Assembly: GCF_001661345.1 (NCBI RefSeq)
Contig: NW_017962913.1
Coordinates: forward strand, 2,113,428 to 2,177,427
DNA length: 64,000 bases
Reading direction: 5' to 3'
Source: Ascoidea rubescens DSM 1968
Taxonomy: Eukaryota > Ascomycota > Saccharomycetes > Ascoideales > Ascoideaceae
How positions within the stretch are numbered: position 1 is the first letter of the stretch; each line of letters begins with the position of its first letter. The notes beneath the pieces are model-generated. The model did not search any database. It was not told the origin of the DNA and saw only the letters and a program-made list of their open reading frames with translations. Positions 1 to 8,597 of this stretch are shown piece by piece. Position numbers and translations under genes: made by a program.

Positions 1-431
1 TATCCGATAGTATAGTATGTTCCTAACCAATTGTAATCCTTTCCTTGCATATTCAAATCCTCTTTCATCCCAGAAACGTATGCATTTTGATAGTTTGATT
101 GATCAATACTTTTAATGCAGTACGAAATACATCCCCACGTTATTAAGATCAAATCCAATTTGGCGATGAATTTTCTTTCTTGATCACTTTCAGTATCATT
201 AGCATGAATTAGTCTTTTATACCATGGTCTCCTATCTTTTGAATATATCGATCGGTTTTTATATATCATTATTCGAGAAAAATTTGATATATACCAACTC
301 TTTTGATATTTCAATGGAAATTCTATCTCATTTTCATTCATCTGGTTATTTTCATTTTCAACATCACAACTCGATACATTTATAACATCGTTGAAACTAT
401 CATTAGCTCCTTTAGTGTGCGTTTTAGTCAT
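1..431 (-). CDS. ACS-family MFS transporter (Seo1/Vht1/Dal5 type), N-terminal part
   Basis: Open reading frame on the minus strand, starting at the ATG complementary to 429-431 and running off the window edge after about 143 codons. The first ~75 residues are a hydrophilic cytosolic tail. They are followed by KLDLILITWGCISYCIKS and NAYVSGMKEDL, then GKDYNWLGTYYTIG, the first transmembrane helix and loop pattern of the anion:cation symporter branch of the major facilitator superfamily (allantoate, biotin, nicotinate and pantothenate permeases and Seo1). The substrate cannot be assigned from the fragment. The rest of the gene lies outside the window. Family assignment is good; the specific orthologue is not determined. 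Confidence 0.8.
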   Translation of the reverse strand, partial: MTKTHTKGANDSFNDVINVSSCDVENENNQMNENEIEFPLKYQKSWYISNFSRIMIYKNRSIYSKDRRPWYKRLIHANDTESDQERKFIAKLDLILITWGCISYCIKSIDQSNYQNAYVSGMKEDLNMQGKDYNWLGTYYTIG

Positions 432-2615
432 TTTTATTTTCATATAAACCGCTGAAATTACTTTCTTATTGTAAATGAATAGTTCAAGTTTTAAAAAGCA
501 TTTCTCCATCTATTTATAATAAAATAATGGACAAGTTATAATATTCTTCATTTGATATGTTTTCATTGAATATCGGTTTTGCTTTTATTTCTATACATTC
601 CTTTTAATTTTTTTTTTGGTTAATGTTTTTATTTTTATTTTTATTGATTTAATTTGATTCTGATTTTGATCCAAATTATTGTATATTTGAAAAATAATGA
701 TTTGCCAATTGAAATTGGCGCATAGATTGTAATTTAAATTTGAGTTAAAGACATCGCTAACAAAATAATTCAAGATCAAAAAAATTGACTTGATCTAAAA
801 TAAACCAATACTAAAATATTATAAGAGGTAAAATTCATACAACCAAAAACATTTCAAATTAAAAGTAATTGGAACCTTAAATAATTGTTTGAAACCCAAA
901 TTTAACATATTATTGAATCATAATCTCAGTCTGAACTGATCTTTTTGATAACATGAAATTTCATCCAACTATACTTCCAGCATTATCTGGCACTGCTGTA
1001 AGGTTGATCAGGTGACCCATAGTAAATCCGGTCTGATTTAGGATATGTAAGTTGATGATACTGGAACTTAAGTAAGTAGATCAACGAAAACATAATGAGT
1101 TTGCAACAGTTAGAGGTCTTATTGTTTCGTTCCAGACTGCTATTTAACCAGTGAAGAAAAAATTCAAATAATTCTTTTATTGATTTATACATCCAGAGTA
1201 TTGATTTATACATCCAGTGTCATTTAACAACTACTGTCTGAAAAGAGGTAAAAATAATCAATCAAGTATAGTGATAATATCTGTAAGCTGTAAAATTGTG
1301 TGTAAATTTGGCGTCTTGATTTTTGTAAACCGATGTTTGAACATCTGTGTTCCTAGATAAAACCTAATCCAATTTCTGAAAAGTTATAAACTAATATGAT
1401 TTTATTTGTCCTTTAGTTAGTTCAATTTTTGATAATTTCTTCAGTTTTTTTTAGGTGGAAAAGCAAAAGTGCTAAAAAGGAGGTTGTAATTTGCATTTCC
1501 GAATTATTAAAACTTAGGTGTGAACGAAAAAATTTATTTCAAGTTTACACTATTGATCAGTTTCCCTAATTCTGTATATTATTCGTTTCTGATAATTCAA
1601 TAAAAAATCACGTAATACTATTCAATCATATTATTGGCTGTTAAAGGTTTTAGCCGCTAAGAACAAAGCTGATCTTTTTGATAATTACTGAAGAGAAATA
1701 AATTTTAATCAAAATGATCTCTAAACCAGATTTAAAGTTCTCGGGTTACATTTTGTGAGGAATTAACTAGTTGAACACAGCGAAATAAGATTAATAAAGA
1801 GATAAAAGGAAAGTTTTAAACCACAAAATTGCCTTCTATACTTTAGAGAACATATAAAAATTTTTAGAGCGACATGCTGAAAGGCAGATTGAATATTTGT
1901 AATATGAATTGTGATCCAATAATTTACTGAGAAGAAGGCAACTTCTGCTTTTTAATTACATATCATTCAAGATAGGAGAATAATACATCTAGGAGATTAA
2001 TAGTCATTAAACAAAGAAAAATTTTGGTAATAAATTAGATCAGAGTATTTTTAAGAAATCTTTGGCAGTTTGCGAATTTCGTTTGATCTCTAGTCAAGTT
2101 TAATGTCAACTAATCAAATTTTGGATATTAATAATATTTATAGTTTTATTAGATCAAGTATATTATTATTTTAATTCAGTTTGAATTTGATTCAAAACCA
2201 TCAATTACTAGATTCCGAAAGTCCATAAGAGTATGTATATTAAAGTATTTCAAACTAAGTGGTTATGCGCAAGACAGAGTTCAATATTAATTATCGTCTC
2301 AATTTTAAAAGACAGCTGGTTTTTGAGCTTTAGAATAAACTAAAAACCATTTTCTTTGTTGATATTTATTTCATTTTAGCCAAATGATGGTTTTCTTGTC
2401 CCAATATATTATTGAATAGATCGATAATTCCTTTCACAAATACAAGCTTCTAATATGGTATTAAAAGTATATGCATTATACATGCATTGACCGATTCCCT
2501 GCAACATATAAATCCTATTTAGGTTTACGGGCAAATATATAGAAAAGAATGGTGAAAAAATCGGATCAAAAGACTAAAAAATATAAATGTAGAAACTAAA
2601 ATTTGAAGTTGCCAT
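432..2615. other. Gene-free AT-rich intergenic DNA
   Basis: About 2.2 kb between the transporter start and the 3' end of the alpha/beta hydrolase. It holds only short ORFs without recognisable features. The one structure seen is an exact direct duplication near 1179-1217. Presumably contains the promoter of the transporter. Confidence 0.7.
1179..1217. repeat. Two-copy direct repeat, period 21 bp
   Basis: The 18-base string ATTGATTTATACATCCAG occurs at 1179-1196 and again at 1200-1217, giving a 21-bp period. No function suggested. Confidence 0.85.
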
Positions 2616-3638
2616 TCAGGTAACCTCACAAGCAGATGACACTGCATTGTCAGGAATATCGTCAATATCACCATTATTAATCAAATAACCACAAACTTTG
2701 TTGACAAACGTTGTGCTTTGTTCCTCGATTAAAAAATGAGAAGTATTCAAATATTCAATTTTATTATTAGGAAAGTAGTTGAAAACATCATTTGTGAAAA
2801 CTCCCTGATTTTTCAAGTATTTGGAAGATTTTCCAAGCAAAAAAAAAGTATTGTTATTGAATTGTCGATTATTTAATTTCTTTTCTGGCCAATCAACTAG
2901 ATTCTTGTTGTGAATGGTCTGGCCAATTAGATCTAGCGGAATTTTTGATTCAATGTGTTTTGAGCTATGAGTAGAATTTCTTGCATTCGTCAAATTTAGT
3001 AGTAAGTAGTTCTGAATAGCCGGATCAGTGATTGATTTCGAAATATAATCTTGAGAGATCTCAACCCAAGATTTATTTGATTTTGATAGTTTTAAGTCAT
3101 TAACTATATGGTCCAAGACATTAAGATAGGTCTTAAAATCTTCTATAACTAACTGATTATTCATTTTTGGAATTTCATCAACAATAACTAATTTATCAAC
3201 TTGATCGGGATTTAAGAGGGAAAAAATCATTGATAATTTACCACCAAACCCATATCCAATTAAGTTGAATTTATTCAACTTTAAATTCTGATCAATTTGA
3301 TAAGAAAATATTTTGGACAAATCCAATAAGTTTTTATTTAAAAGATTATATGGCAAATTAATATTGTAGACGGGTGTTTCCAATCTTTGAGATAATTCAT
3401 CAACTTCTTTTGAATAAAGATTTTTGTTGCCAAATATATCATGAATAAATAGAATTGGATTTTGAGGATAGTTTGGGGGTTTATTTAAAAACGAATGATG
3501 TGGAGGATAAATCTTGACATCAAGAAATCTTTCTGATGGTGCTGAGTAATTTTTGGACAAAAGACTGGTTAGAACTTTGAAGTTTTTATGGCTATTGAAA
3601 GAGGAATCAGCCAATAGCTTTCTGAATTTCGATATCAT
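2616..3638 (-). CDS. Alpha/beta hydrolase, Imo32/Eat1 (ABHD11) type, lacking the nucleophile Ser
   Basis: 340-residue alpha/beta-hydrolase-fold protein of the mitochondrial Imo32/Eat1 group. I chose the ATG at 3638; the open frame extends 5' only through a non-ATG codon. The N-terminus (MISKFRKLLADSSFNSHKNF) is basic and hydroxylated, compatible with a mitochondrial presequence. The fold is recognisable from NPILFIHDIFGNK (oxyanion region), the nucleophile elbow LIGYGFGGK, IVDEIP (acid region) and TSHFLIEEQ (catalytic-His region). In the family the elbow is GxSxG; here the codon at 3249-3251 is GGG, so residue 130 is Gly instead of the nucleophile Ser. The protein may have lost esterase/acetyltransferase activity, or that base may be an error. 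Its start lies 92 bp from a divergent small ORF. Confidence 0.8.
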   Translation of the reverse strand: MISKFRKLLADSSFNSHKNFKVLTSLLSKNYSAPSERFLDVKIYPPHHSFLNKPPNYPQNPILFIHDIFGNKNLYSKEVDELSQRLETPVYNINLPYNLLNKNLLDLSKIFSYQIDQNLKLNKFNLIGYGFGGKLSMIFSLLNPDQVDKLVIVDEIPKMNNQLVIEDFKTYLNVLDHIVNDLKLSKSNKSWVEISQDYISKSITDPAIQNYLLLNLTNARNSTHSSKHIESKIPLDLIGQTIHNKNLVDWPEKKLNNRQFNNNTFFLLGKSSKYLKNQGVFTNDVFNYFPNNKIEYLNTSHFLIEEQSTTFVNKVCGYLINNGDIDDIPDNAVSSACEVT

Positions 3639-3730
3639 GACTGGTTCAACAAAAAGAAAGATGGTATATAAAAGAATTATAATCAAACAATAATGCAGTG
3701 ACTGTAGAAGAAAATAATAAAATTATAGAA

Positions 3731-3925
3731 ATGATGCATTTTAAAACAACAGAAGAAAAGCAGCGGCATCTGGATGATTGCTGGAATAGCCGAGAAGCTC
3801 GGGGCCTATCGGAAAACACCTCCGCGGCTCCCCCTACAGCGGTTTTGGCATCAAAACTATTAGAAAAACCAGAACCCAAACTAGATGATTCAGAACCTGC
3901 AATCCAAAATAAATCGCCCCAATGA
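3731..3925 (+). CDS. Small hypothetical protein, 64 aa
   Basis: ATG-initiated frame of 64 residues (MMHFKTTEEKQRHLDDCWNS at the start), rich in charged residues and ending in a Pro/Glu/Lys tail. The frame stays open upstream to about 3683 but contains no earlier ATG; a short upstream exon cannot be excluded. It sits between divergent (92 bp) and convergent (9 bp) neighbours, so it would fill the whole gap between the hydrolase and SLX9. The composition looks like protein, but I do not recognise a family. One in-frame CTG is present (RH-CTG-DD). Real gene or chance ORF is undecided. Confidence 0.45.
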   Translation: MMHFKTTEEKQRHLDDCWNSREARGLSENTSAAPPTAVLASKLLEKPEPKLDDSEPAIQNKSPQ

Positions 3926-3934
3926 CACCATAGA

Positions 3935-4607
3935 TTACAGCATTAACGAGTTTTGGAGATTGATCTTGTCTCTTATAGCTTGGAAGGGATTGGCTTTAAA
4001 CGATTCGTCGTTCAAAACTTTGATGAAATTGCTATTTTCCATTTTAGATATGATCTTAAAACTATTCAAGCTTTTGTGAGGATTTGGTTGGTTTTTATTT
4101 AATTGTTTATTTATGTAACCTTTTTTTTCAATTTTTACATTTTGTATGTTATTTGAGTTCTTATTTATTTTGTTAGGCTGTTTGGCTGAGTTGTTATCAT
4201 CTTCTATTGAATTCAAGGAGTCTAGTAAATCACTTAATTTTGGTTTCAAATTCTCTCTCAATTTTCTTTTCCTTCTTCTTAACGATGATTTTGAAATTCC
4301 AATGAGATTGCTGTCTACAGCCTGATTGAGATTTGGATCAGGGTTTTTTTTAATATTGTCTTCAGTGAATTTGCTGAGAAATTTAGACGATTTCATCAAC
4401 TGTTTCTCTTTTTTGGTGTCTGTGTTGATGAGATGTAAGAACGAAACCTCACTTGGTTTTAGTATTTTCTTGTTTCTCACCAGAAAATTCGAAGATAACG
4501 TTTTGCTTGCTTTAGTTTTCGATATCCCCTTTTTTTTGATACCCTAAAAGAAAGTTAGTACTCTGCAACGAAATCCCATTTACAGATCTAGATATTCCAC
4601 ATACCAT
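3935..4607 (-). CDS. SLX9: Slx9, ribosome biogenesis factor (spliced; exon 1 is only the ATG)
   Basis: Orthologue of yeast Slx9, a nucleolar protein needed for small-subunit pre-rRNA (ITS1) processing and export. The diagnostic block is GISKSSLRRRKRKLRENLKP followed by KLSDLLDSL, with a conserved C-terminal FIKVLNDESFKANPFQAIRD. The long frame has no good ATG. A 61-nt intron (4544-4604) solves this: exon 1 is the single codon ATG at 4605-4607, the donor is GTATGT, the branch site TACTAAC and the acceptor TTTTAG, and exon 2 (3935-4543) opens with GIKKKGISKTKAS, giving 203 residues. This matches the basic start of Slx9 proteins. It is convergent with the small ORF at 3731-3925 and divergent from TOM20. 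Confidence 0.9.
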
Positions 4608-5149
4608 TGTGCTTTCGTTTCACTGCTCTTCTTCAGCTTTTCTCTCACCGCAAGAAAGATCATCTCTTTTCTCCATTATGAAAAATGAAATTCCAACACG
4701 TGTCATGTACCACGTGAGGGCGAAAACTTTTCTGAGAACATTCATTTTGCATGAAGGAATTTTCAATTGGACAAAGCAGTTGCTAGAATTTGCAGTCTTT
4801 AGTTTTGATAGAGCAAGCTTAGACGTTGTAGTCTTTCAAGAGAAGATATCTGAAGGTAGACAAGGCTTTGTGTGTTTTGGGTGTTGATTTCGTTTGGTGC
4901 AGGTGCTATTGTATTGGTGTTATCAGGTTATAACTACTTCTCTAAAAGGGTCCCTATTACAGATACTTGATCTATTTGAAAGGTTGATTATTCACTCAGA
5001 ATTAGGATCATTAATAAATAAATTCAAACCAAATTTACCAATTATTGCTATTTAGGCCATTTCAGACAGATAATATAATTGTCTGTATCAAATATTGATC
5101 AAATTCACAATAATTTTATTATTTGAAGATCTTAAAATACTCTATTAAA
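4608..5149. other. Divergent promoter region SLX9 / TOM20
   Basis: 542 bp between divergent starts. A 92-codon open frame at 4609-4887 has no family features and covers the SLX9 leader, so I do not call it. Two CACGTG boxes are listed separately. Confidence 0.6.
4697..4716. promoter_or_regulatory. Pair of CACGTG E-boxes (Cbf1/Pho4-type)
   Basis: CACGTG at 4697-4702 and again at 4711-4716, 14 bp apart, about 90-110 bp upstream of the SLX9 ATG. The motif is the core for bHLH factors such as Cbf1, which controls ribosome-related genes in several yeasts. Which factor binds is inference. Confidence 0.5.
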
Positions 5150-5647
5150 ATGTCAAAGACAACAGTAATTTCTTCTTTAACACTCACAGCTTTTGTATGT
5201 TATTTGGTTTATTTTGATTACAATCGTCGTCATTCTGTTGAATTTCGTAAAAAGTTGAAGAAAACCAAAAAAAATCACTATAAACAACAATTAAAATCAA
5301 AACAAAATGCCAAAAAGGTCAAATTGGAACAAATAAAATCTAGATTACTAAAAAGTTTAGCTGATGAACCAATACCAACTGATTTGACTGATAAAGAACA
5401 GATCTTCATTAATCATGTTGGCAAGGGAGAGCAATTGGCTGCCGTAGCTGGAAAAGAAATTGATTCTGCTTTAAATTTCTACAGAGCTTTAGCTGTTTAT
5501 CCAAATCCTACTGATTTATTGAGTATTTATCAAAGAACTGTTCCTGAGAACATTTATGAAATAGTCGTTTCAATGATTGCAATTCAACCTCCAAATACTG
5601 TTGTCAATATCTTACGTGATTCCATTAGTAGTTTGGATCAAGATTAA
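5150..5647 (+). CDS. TOM20: Tom20, outer-membrane import receptor
   Basis: 165-residue receptor of the TOM complex that binds mitochondrial presequences on the cytosolic face. The ATG at 5150 gives MSKTTVISSLTLTAFVCYLV, the N-terminal signal anchor. This is followed by a highly basic linker (about residues 25-60) and a compact helical receptor domain with KEQIFINHVGKGEQLAAVAG, ALNFYRALAVYPNPTDLLSI and the C-terminal acidic end, all as in fungal Tom20. Length is slightly below the S. cerevisiae protein. No in-frame CTG seen. Downstream it is convergent with SBA1. Confidence 0.93.
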   Translation: MSKTTVISSLTLTAFVCYLVYFDYNRRHSVEFRKKLKKTKKNHYKQQLKSKQNAKKVKLEQIKSRLLKSLADEPIPTDLTDKEQIFINHVGKGEQLAAVAGKEIDSALNFYRALAVYPNPTDLLSIYQRTVPENIYEIVVSMIAIQPPNTVVNILRDSISSLDQD

Positions 5648-6308
5648 TTTATAATTGATCGATTGATTGATTATTAAATAAAAAAAAATTATTATTTATA
5701 AATTCCATTACGCTTTCATTATTAACTATGATTTACTTCTTTTCTTTTATAGTTTTCCAATTATTTACTTTTTGGGGGTTTTTATTTATTTTTTTCTTTC
5801 TCTTTATCATTTCATTATGTTCTGTATATACTTGATTATATTTTTTATATTGATCTTATCCTATTTAATTTGATTTATATAGTAGTTTTATTTATCTTTA
5901 TTTATTTATTTTTATTTTTTTTTCTTCGATAGCAATATGTTCTTTAATTTAATTTTTTTTAGAAATAAAAAAAGAATATGCTAACATGCAAAAAAATAAG
6001 AAAAAAAAAATTACTTGAACTAAACTGAATACTAGTGAATACAATTAATAGCTATAATGGTTTCAAAAAAAGGCATTTGTAATTTCTCTCCATTTTATTT
6101 TTCCCAGGTTTATCAGAAGGCCAATCAACAGTTAATGTAACTGATTTCAGTATTTATATCGCAATTCAACATTTAAAAATACAAAAATATTAAAATATTG
6201 AAAAATTAATTAAAAAAAAAAAAATAAAAAAATAAAAACAAGAAATACTAAAATATAATAGAAATTTTTAATCAAAGATATAAATTATCAATTATATGGT
6301 GATGAGCT
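5648..6308. other. Convergent 3' intergenic region TOM20 / SBA1
   Basis: About 660 bp of very AT-rich DNA with poly(T) and poly(A) tracts, expected to hold both polyadenylation regions. No gene seen. Confidence 0.7.
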
Positions 6309-7087
6309 TCATTTCTTACTTGTTTCAGTAGATGGCTTTAAATCTGCCTCGGCTTTTGTTGGTTTTGATACTTCTTTTTCATCATCAGAGGAGCTAAAAT
6401 CATCTGCATTTGGAGCAGTAGTTCCACCAGTAGTGCTATTTAAACTGGCTGCATCAGCCATGTTGGCGAGTTTACTGAAATCAAAATCGCCCATACCTGG
6501 CATACCACCCATTCCTGGCATTCCTGGCATACCTGGCATACCACCCATTCCTGCTAAGGGATTCATGCCATCCATGCCTCCCAAGGGTTGAGATAAGTCC
6601 GTTGGATCGTTTTCAGCTTGTTCTTCTTGTTCATCCTCATCAACCCATTTATTGAAATCAGTCTTCAAGTAGTGCAATTTTACTTTCTGTTTGGTCAATC
6701 TTGGCCAATATTCTTCTTGTTTTTCTTTCTTTCTTAAAACAAAATCAATATGTGATCCGGTTATGAAGTAGTATGATTTACTATTGTCATCATCAACAAT
6801 CTCTTTGAAAAATTCAAGGTCGAATTTATAGACTGACTGTTTGTTATACTCTGAGTCACTCTCAAATTTTAGGGAAGTGGATGTCAATTTAATCTTCACA
6901 TCAATTGGATCAGGAACATTCACTCTTATAAATAAAAGATTCTTTTCATCGACCTCAGCATTTGAACGTTGAGCCCATAAAACTATGAATATAACAATTT
7001 GTTAGTAAAAATTCCAAGTGAAAAACTGGGAGACCAGAAAAAGCCCACACAGCCATACTAACCTTCAGGATAAACAGTTGTGGTCAT
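6309..7087 (-). CDS. SBA1: Sba1/p23 Hsp90 co-chaperone (one intron)
   Basis: p23-family co-chaperone that binds the ATP-bound Hsp90 dimer. Exon 1 (7063-7087) encodes MTTTVYPE plus one base. An 80-nt intron (6983-7062) has donor GTTAGT, branch TACTAAC and acceptor ATAG. Exon 2 continues VLWAQRSNAEVDEKNLLFIR, giving 232 residues. The CS domain carries YWPRLTKQKVKLHYLKTDFN and KWVDEDEQEE, hallmark motifs of Sba1. It is followed by a Gly/Met-rich GMPGM repeat tail and an acidic Ser/Asp end, also typical. The donor GTTAGT departs from GTATGT but the joined frame and the conserved WAQRS motif support it strongly. Confidence 0.94.
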
Positions 7088-7650
7088 TGTTATCAGATTA
7101 AACTATATTGGAGAGAGTACAAGAAGTAGTCAAAAGAAGTTTGAGTGATTGAAATTAAATCAAAGGGATTGTTTGTGGTGGAAACAGAAAAGAACCAGTG
7201 CTGAGATGGTTTAAATATGTGTCCTGGCTAATTTTCGCAATCAATGCACATGAGAGAAAGATCTAGAAGAGCGCGCGGGGGCCAATCAGCGCTCGGCACG
7301 CTTCGAGCAGAAAAAGGATTCTTCTGGAGGTGCAAAACAGAGAGAGCTGTTTCCTCATCTGCTGTTTCTACGGCGAGGGGCGAGTCGTGGGAGGTGGACT
7401 GGAGATGGCCAATTGAATATGTAGATATATGGATTCGAGAGAGATGGGCAGGAACTCGAAAGTGATCCAGGACTAAGTAAAATATAAATAATGTAACAAC
7501 ATTGGTTCGTTGGAAATCACTCCAAACACTTGGTTTGACATCCCAGCTTCCATCGCCAGTCAATAATAAATAAAATTAACATAGTATTAAAATTGAGATG
7601 TAACGATAGAATATGTATTTTATTGTACCATAATACTTGTGAGAATTAAA
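7088..7650. promoter_or_regulatory. SBA1 upstream region with a GC-rich island and CCAATCAG box
   Basis: 563 bp upstream of SBA1 and downstream of NUZM. Roughly 7260-7400 is clearly GC-richer than the surrounding DNA and includes GCGCGC and a CCAATCAG box at 7282-7289. Open frames here on both strands are low-quality by-products of the GC content. HAP-type CCAAT regulation is inference. Confidence 0.5.
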
Positions 7651-8226
7651 CTAGGCGTTTGGCACTTGGTTGAATAATCTACATGGATACTCTGAAGAGA
7701 ACATTCCAGACTGAGCTTCTGTTAAAATGACCCATTTTTTGCCTTTATTTAAATTCGGAGCAGTTATAGCTTCACCGTTAACACCAAGCACTTGCCCTTT
7801 AATTACACTTTCTGGCACATTTGACAATGTTTCAGATAAATAAGTTAGCTCACTCCCTGGTGTTTTGAATGGCAATAGCTCCAGGTAACCTTTATCGCCA
7901 ATTGATACTCTTGGACTGGCTTCGGTTCCCAACTTTAATAATCCAGAAATTTTGTTTTGGTCAAATGATGAAACTCTTGGATAGTTTCTTCTGTGATCTC
8001 TTTTGTAATATTGATTTTTGATTATATTACCAGCAGGTATGGTAAATGGATCTGTGTAATCTTTGGCCTTTGGTTGAGATCCTGGTGGTGGAACTCTATA
8101 TAGTGGAACAAGTGGATTACCTGAGGAACGATTTGGAACCAAAACCAATAACCTTCTAATCCTCTCCCAAATACCGGTGGAGCCAGTGGTATATTTCTTC
8201 CAAATAGGAACAGGGCCTCCAGACAT
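7651..8226 (-). CDS. NUZM: Respiratory complex I subunit NUZM (NDUFA7/B14.5a, 21.3 kDa type)
   Basis: 191-residue accessory subunit of mitochondrial NADH:ubiquinone oxidoreductase. The fungal signature GPVPIWKKYTTGSTGIWERI, VPNRSSGNPLVPLYR, TIPAGNIIKNQYYKRDHRRN is visible; the YYKRDHRRNYP segment corresponds to NYYCTRDGRRE of the mammalian B14.5a protein. No cleavable presequence is obvious, as in homologues. One CTG codon at 7882-7884 (KGY-CTG-ELL). Its presence implies this yeast retains a proton-pumping complex I. It is divergent from DDC1, with a CCAATCAC box at about 8339. Confidence 0.85.
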   Translation of the reverse strand: MSGGPVPIWKKYTTGSTGIWERIRRLLVLVPNRSSGNPLVPLYRVPPPGSQPKAKDYTDPFTIPAGNIIKNQYYKRDHRRNYPRVSSFDQNKISGLLKLGTEASPRVSIGDKGYLELLPFKTPGSELTYLSETLSNVPESVIKGQVLGVNGEAITAPNLNKGKKWVILTEAQSGMFSSEYPCRLFNQVPNA

Positions 8227-8597
8227 TTTGAATATTATATATTTCCAATACTAAATTAAATCGGTGTGACAGATATCGAAGATTGTCTTTCTCTTGAATT
8301 CAATATTCAGTTCAAGCTGTTGTGTTGATTCCTTTCTACCAATCACAGCCCGCGAAATATTGTTTTACTAATATCATGGTCACATGAGATCTTTTCGCAA
8401 TTCTCGATCCAAAACTATTTTTTCGCAAATAAAGATATTTCTCTCTGCATTCAAGCGTACTGGTATGTATGCATGCATTCAATCCTTATGCTGGAACTCT
8501 TTTTTCGTTTCTCATCATGAAATCCGATTTGATTCATTCCAAATTTATCAGTTAGATTTTATTTCCAGTTATTGAAATTGACAAATTACAATGCAAT
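8227..8597. other. Divergent promoter region NUZM / DDC1
   Basis: 371 bp between divergent start codons; contains CCAATCAC near 8339. Nothing else recognised. Confidence 0.5.

Noticed and set aside
4609-4887. 92-codon plus-strand frame between SLX9 and TOM20
   Set aside because: Starts inside the SLX9 leader/intron region, has no recognisable domain, and overlaps the CACGTG pair; more likely promoter DNA.
7228-7563. Overlapping ORFs on both strands (111 and 73 codons) upstream of SBA1
   Set aside because: Lie in a GC-rich promoter island where stop codons are rare; both strands open, no family features.
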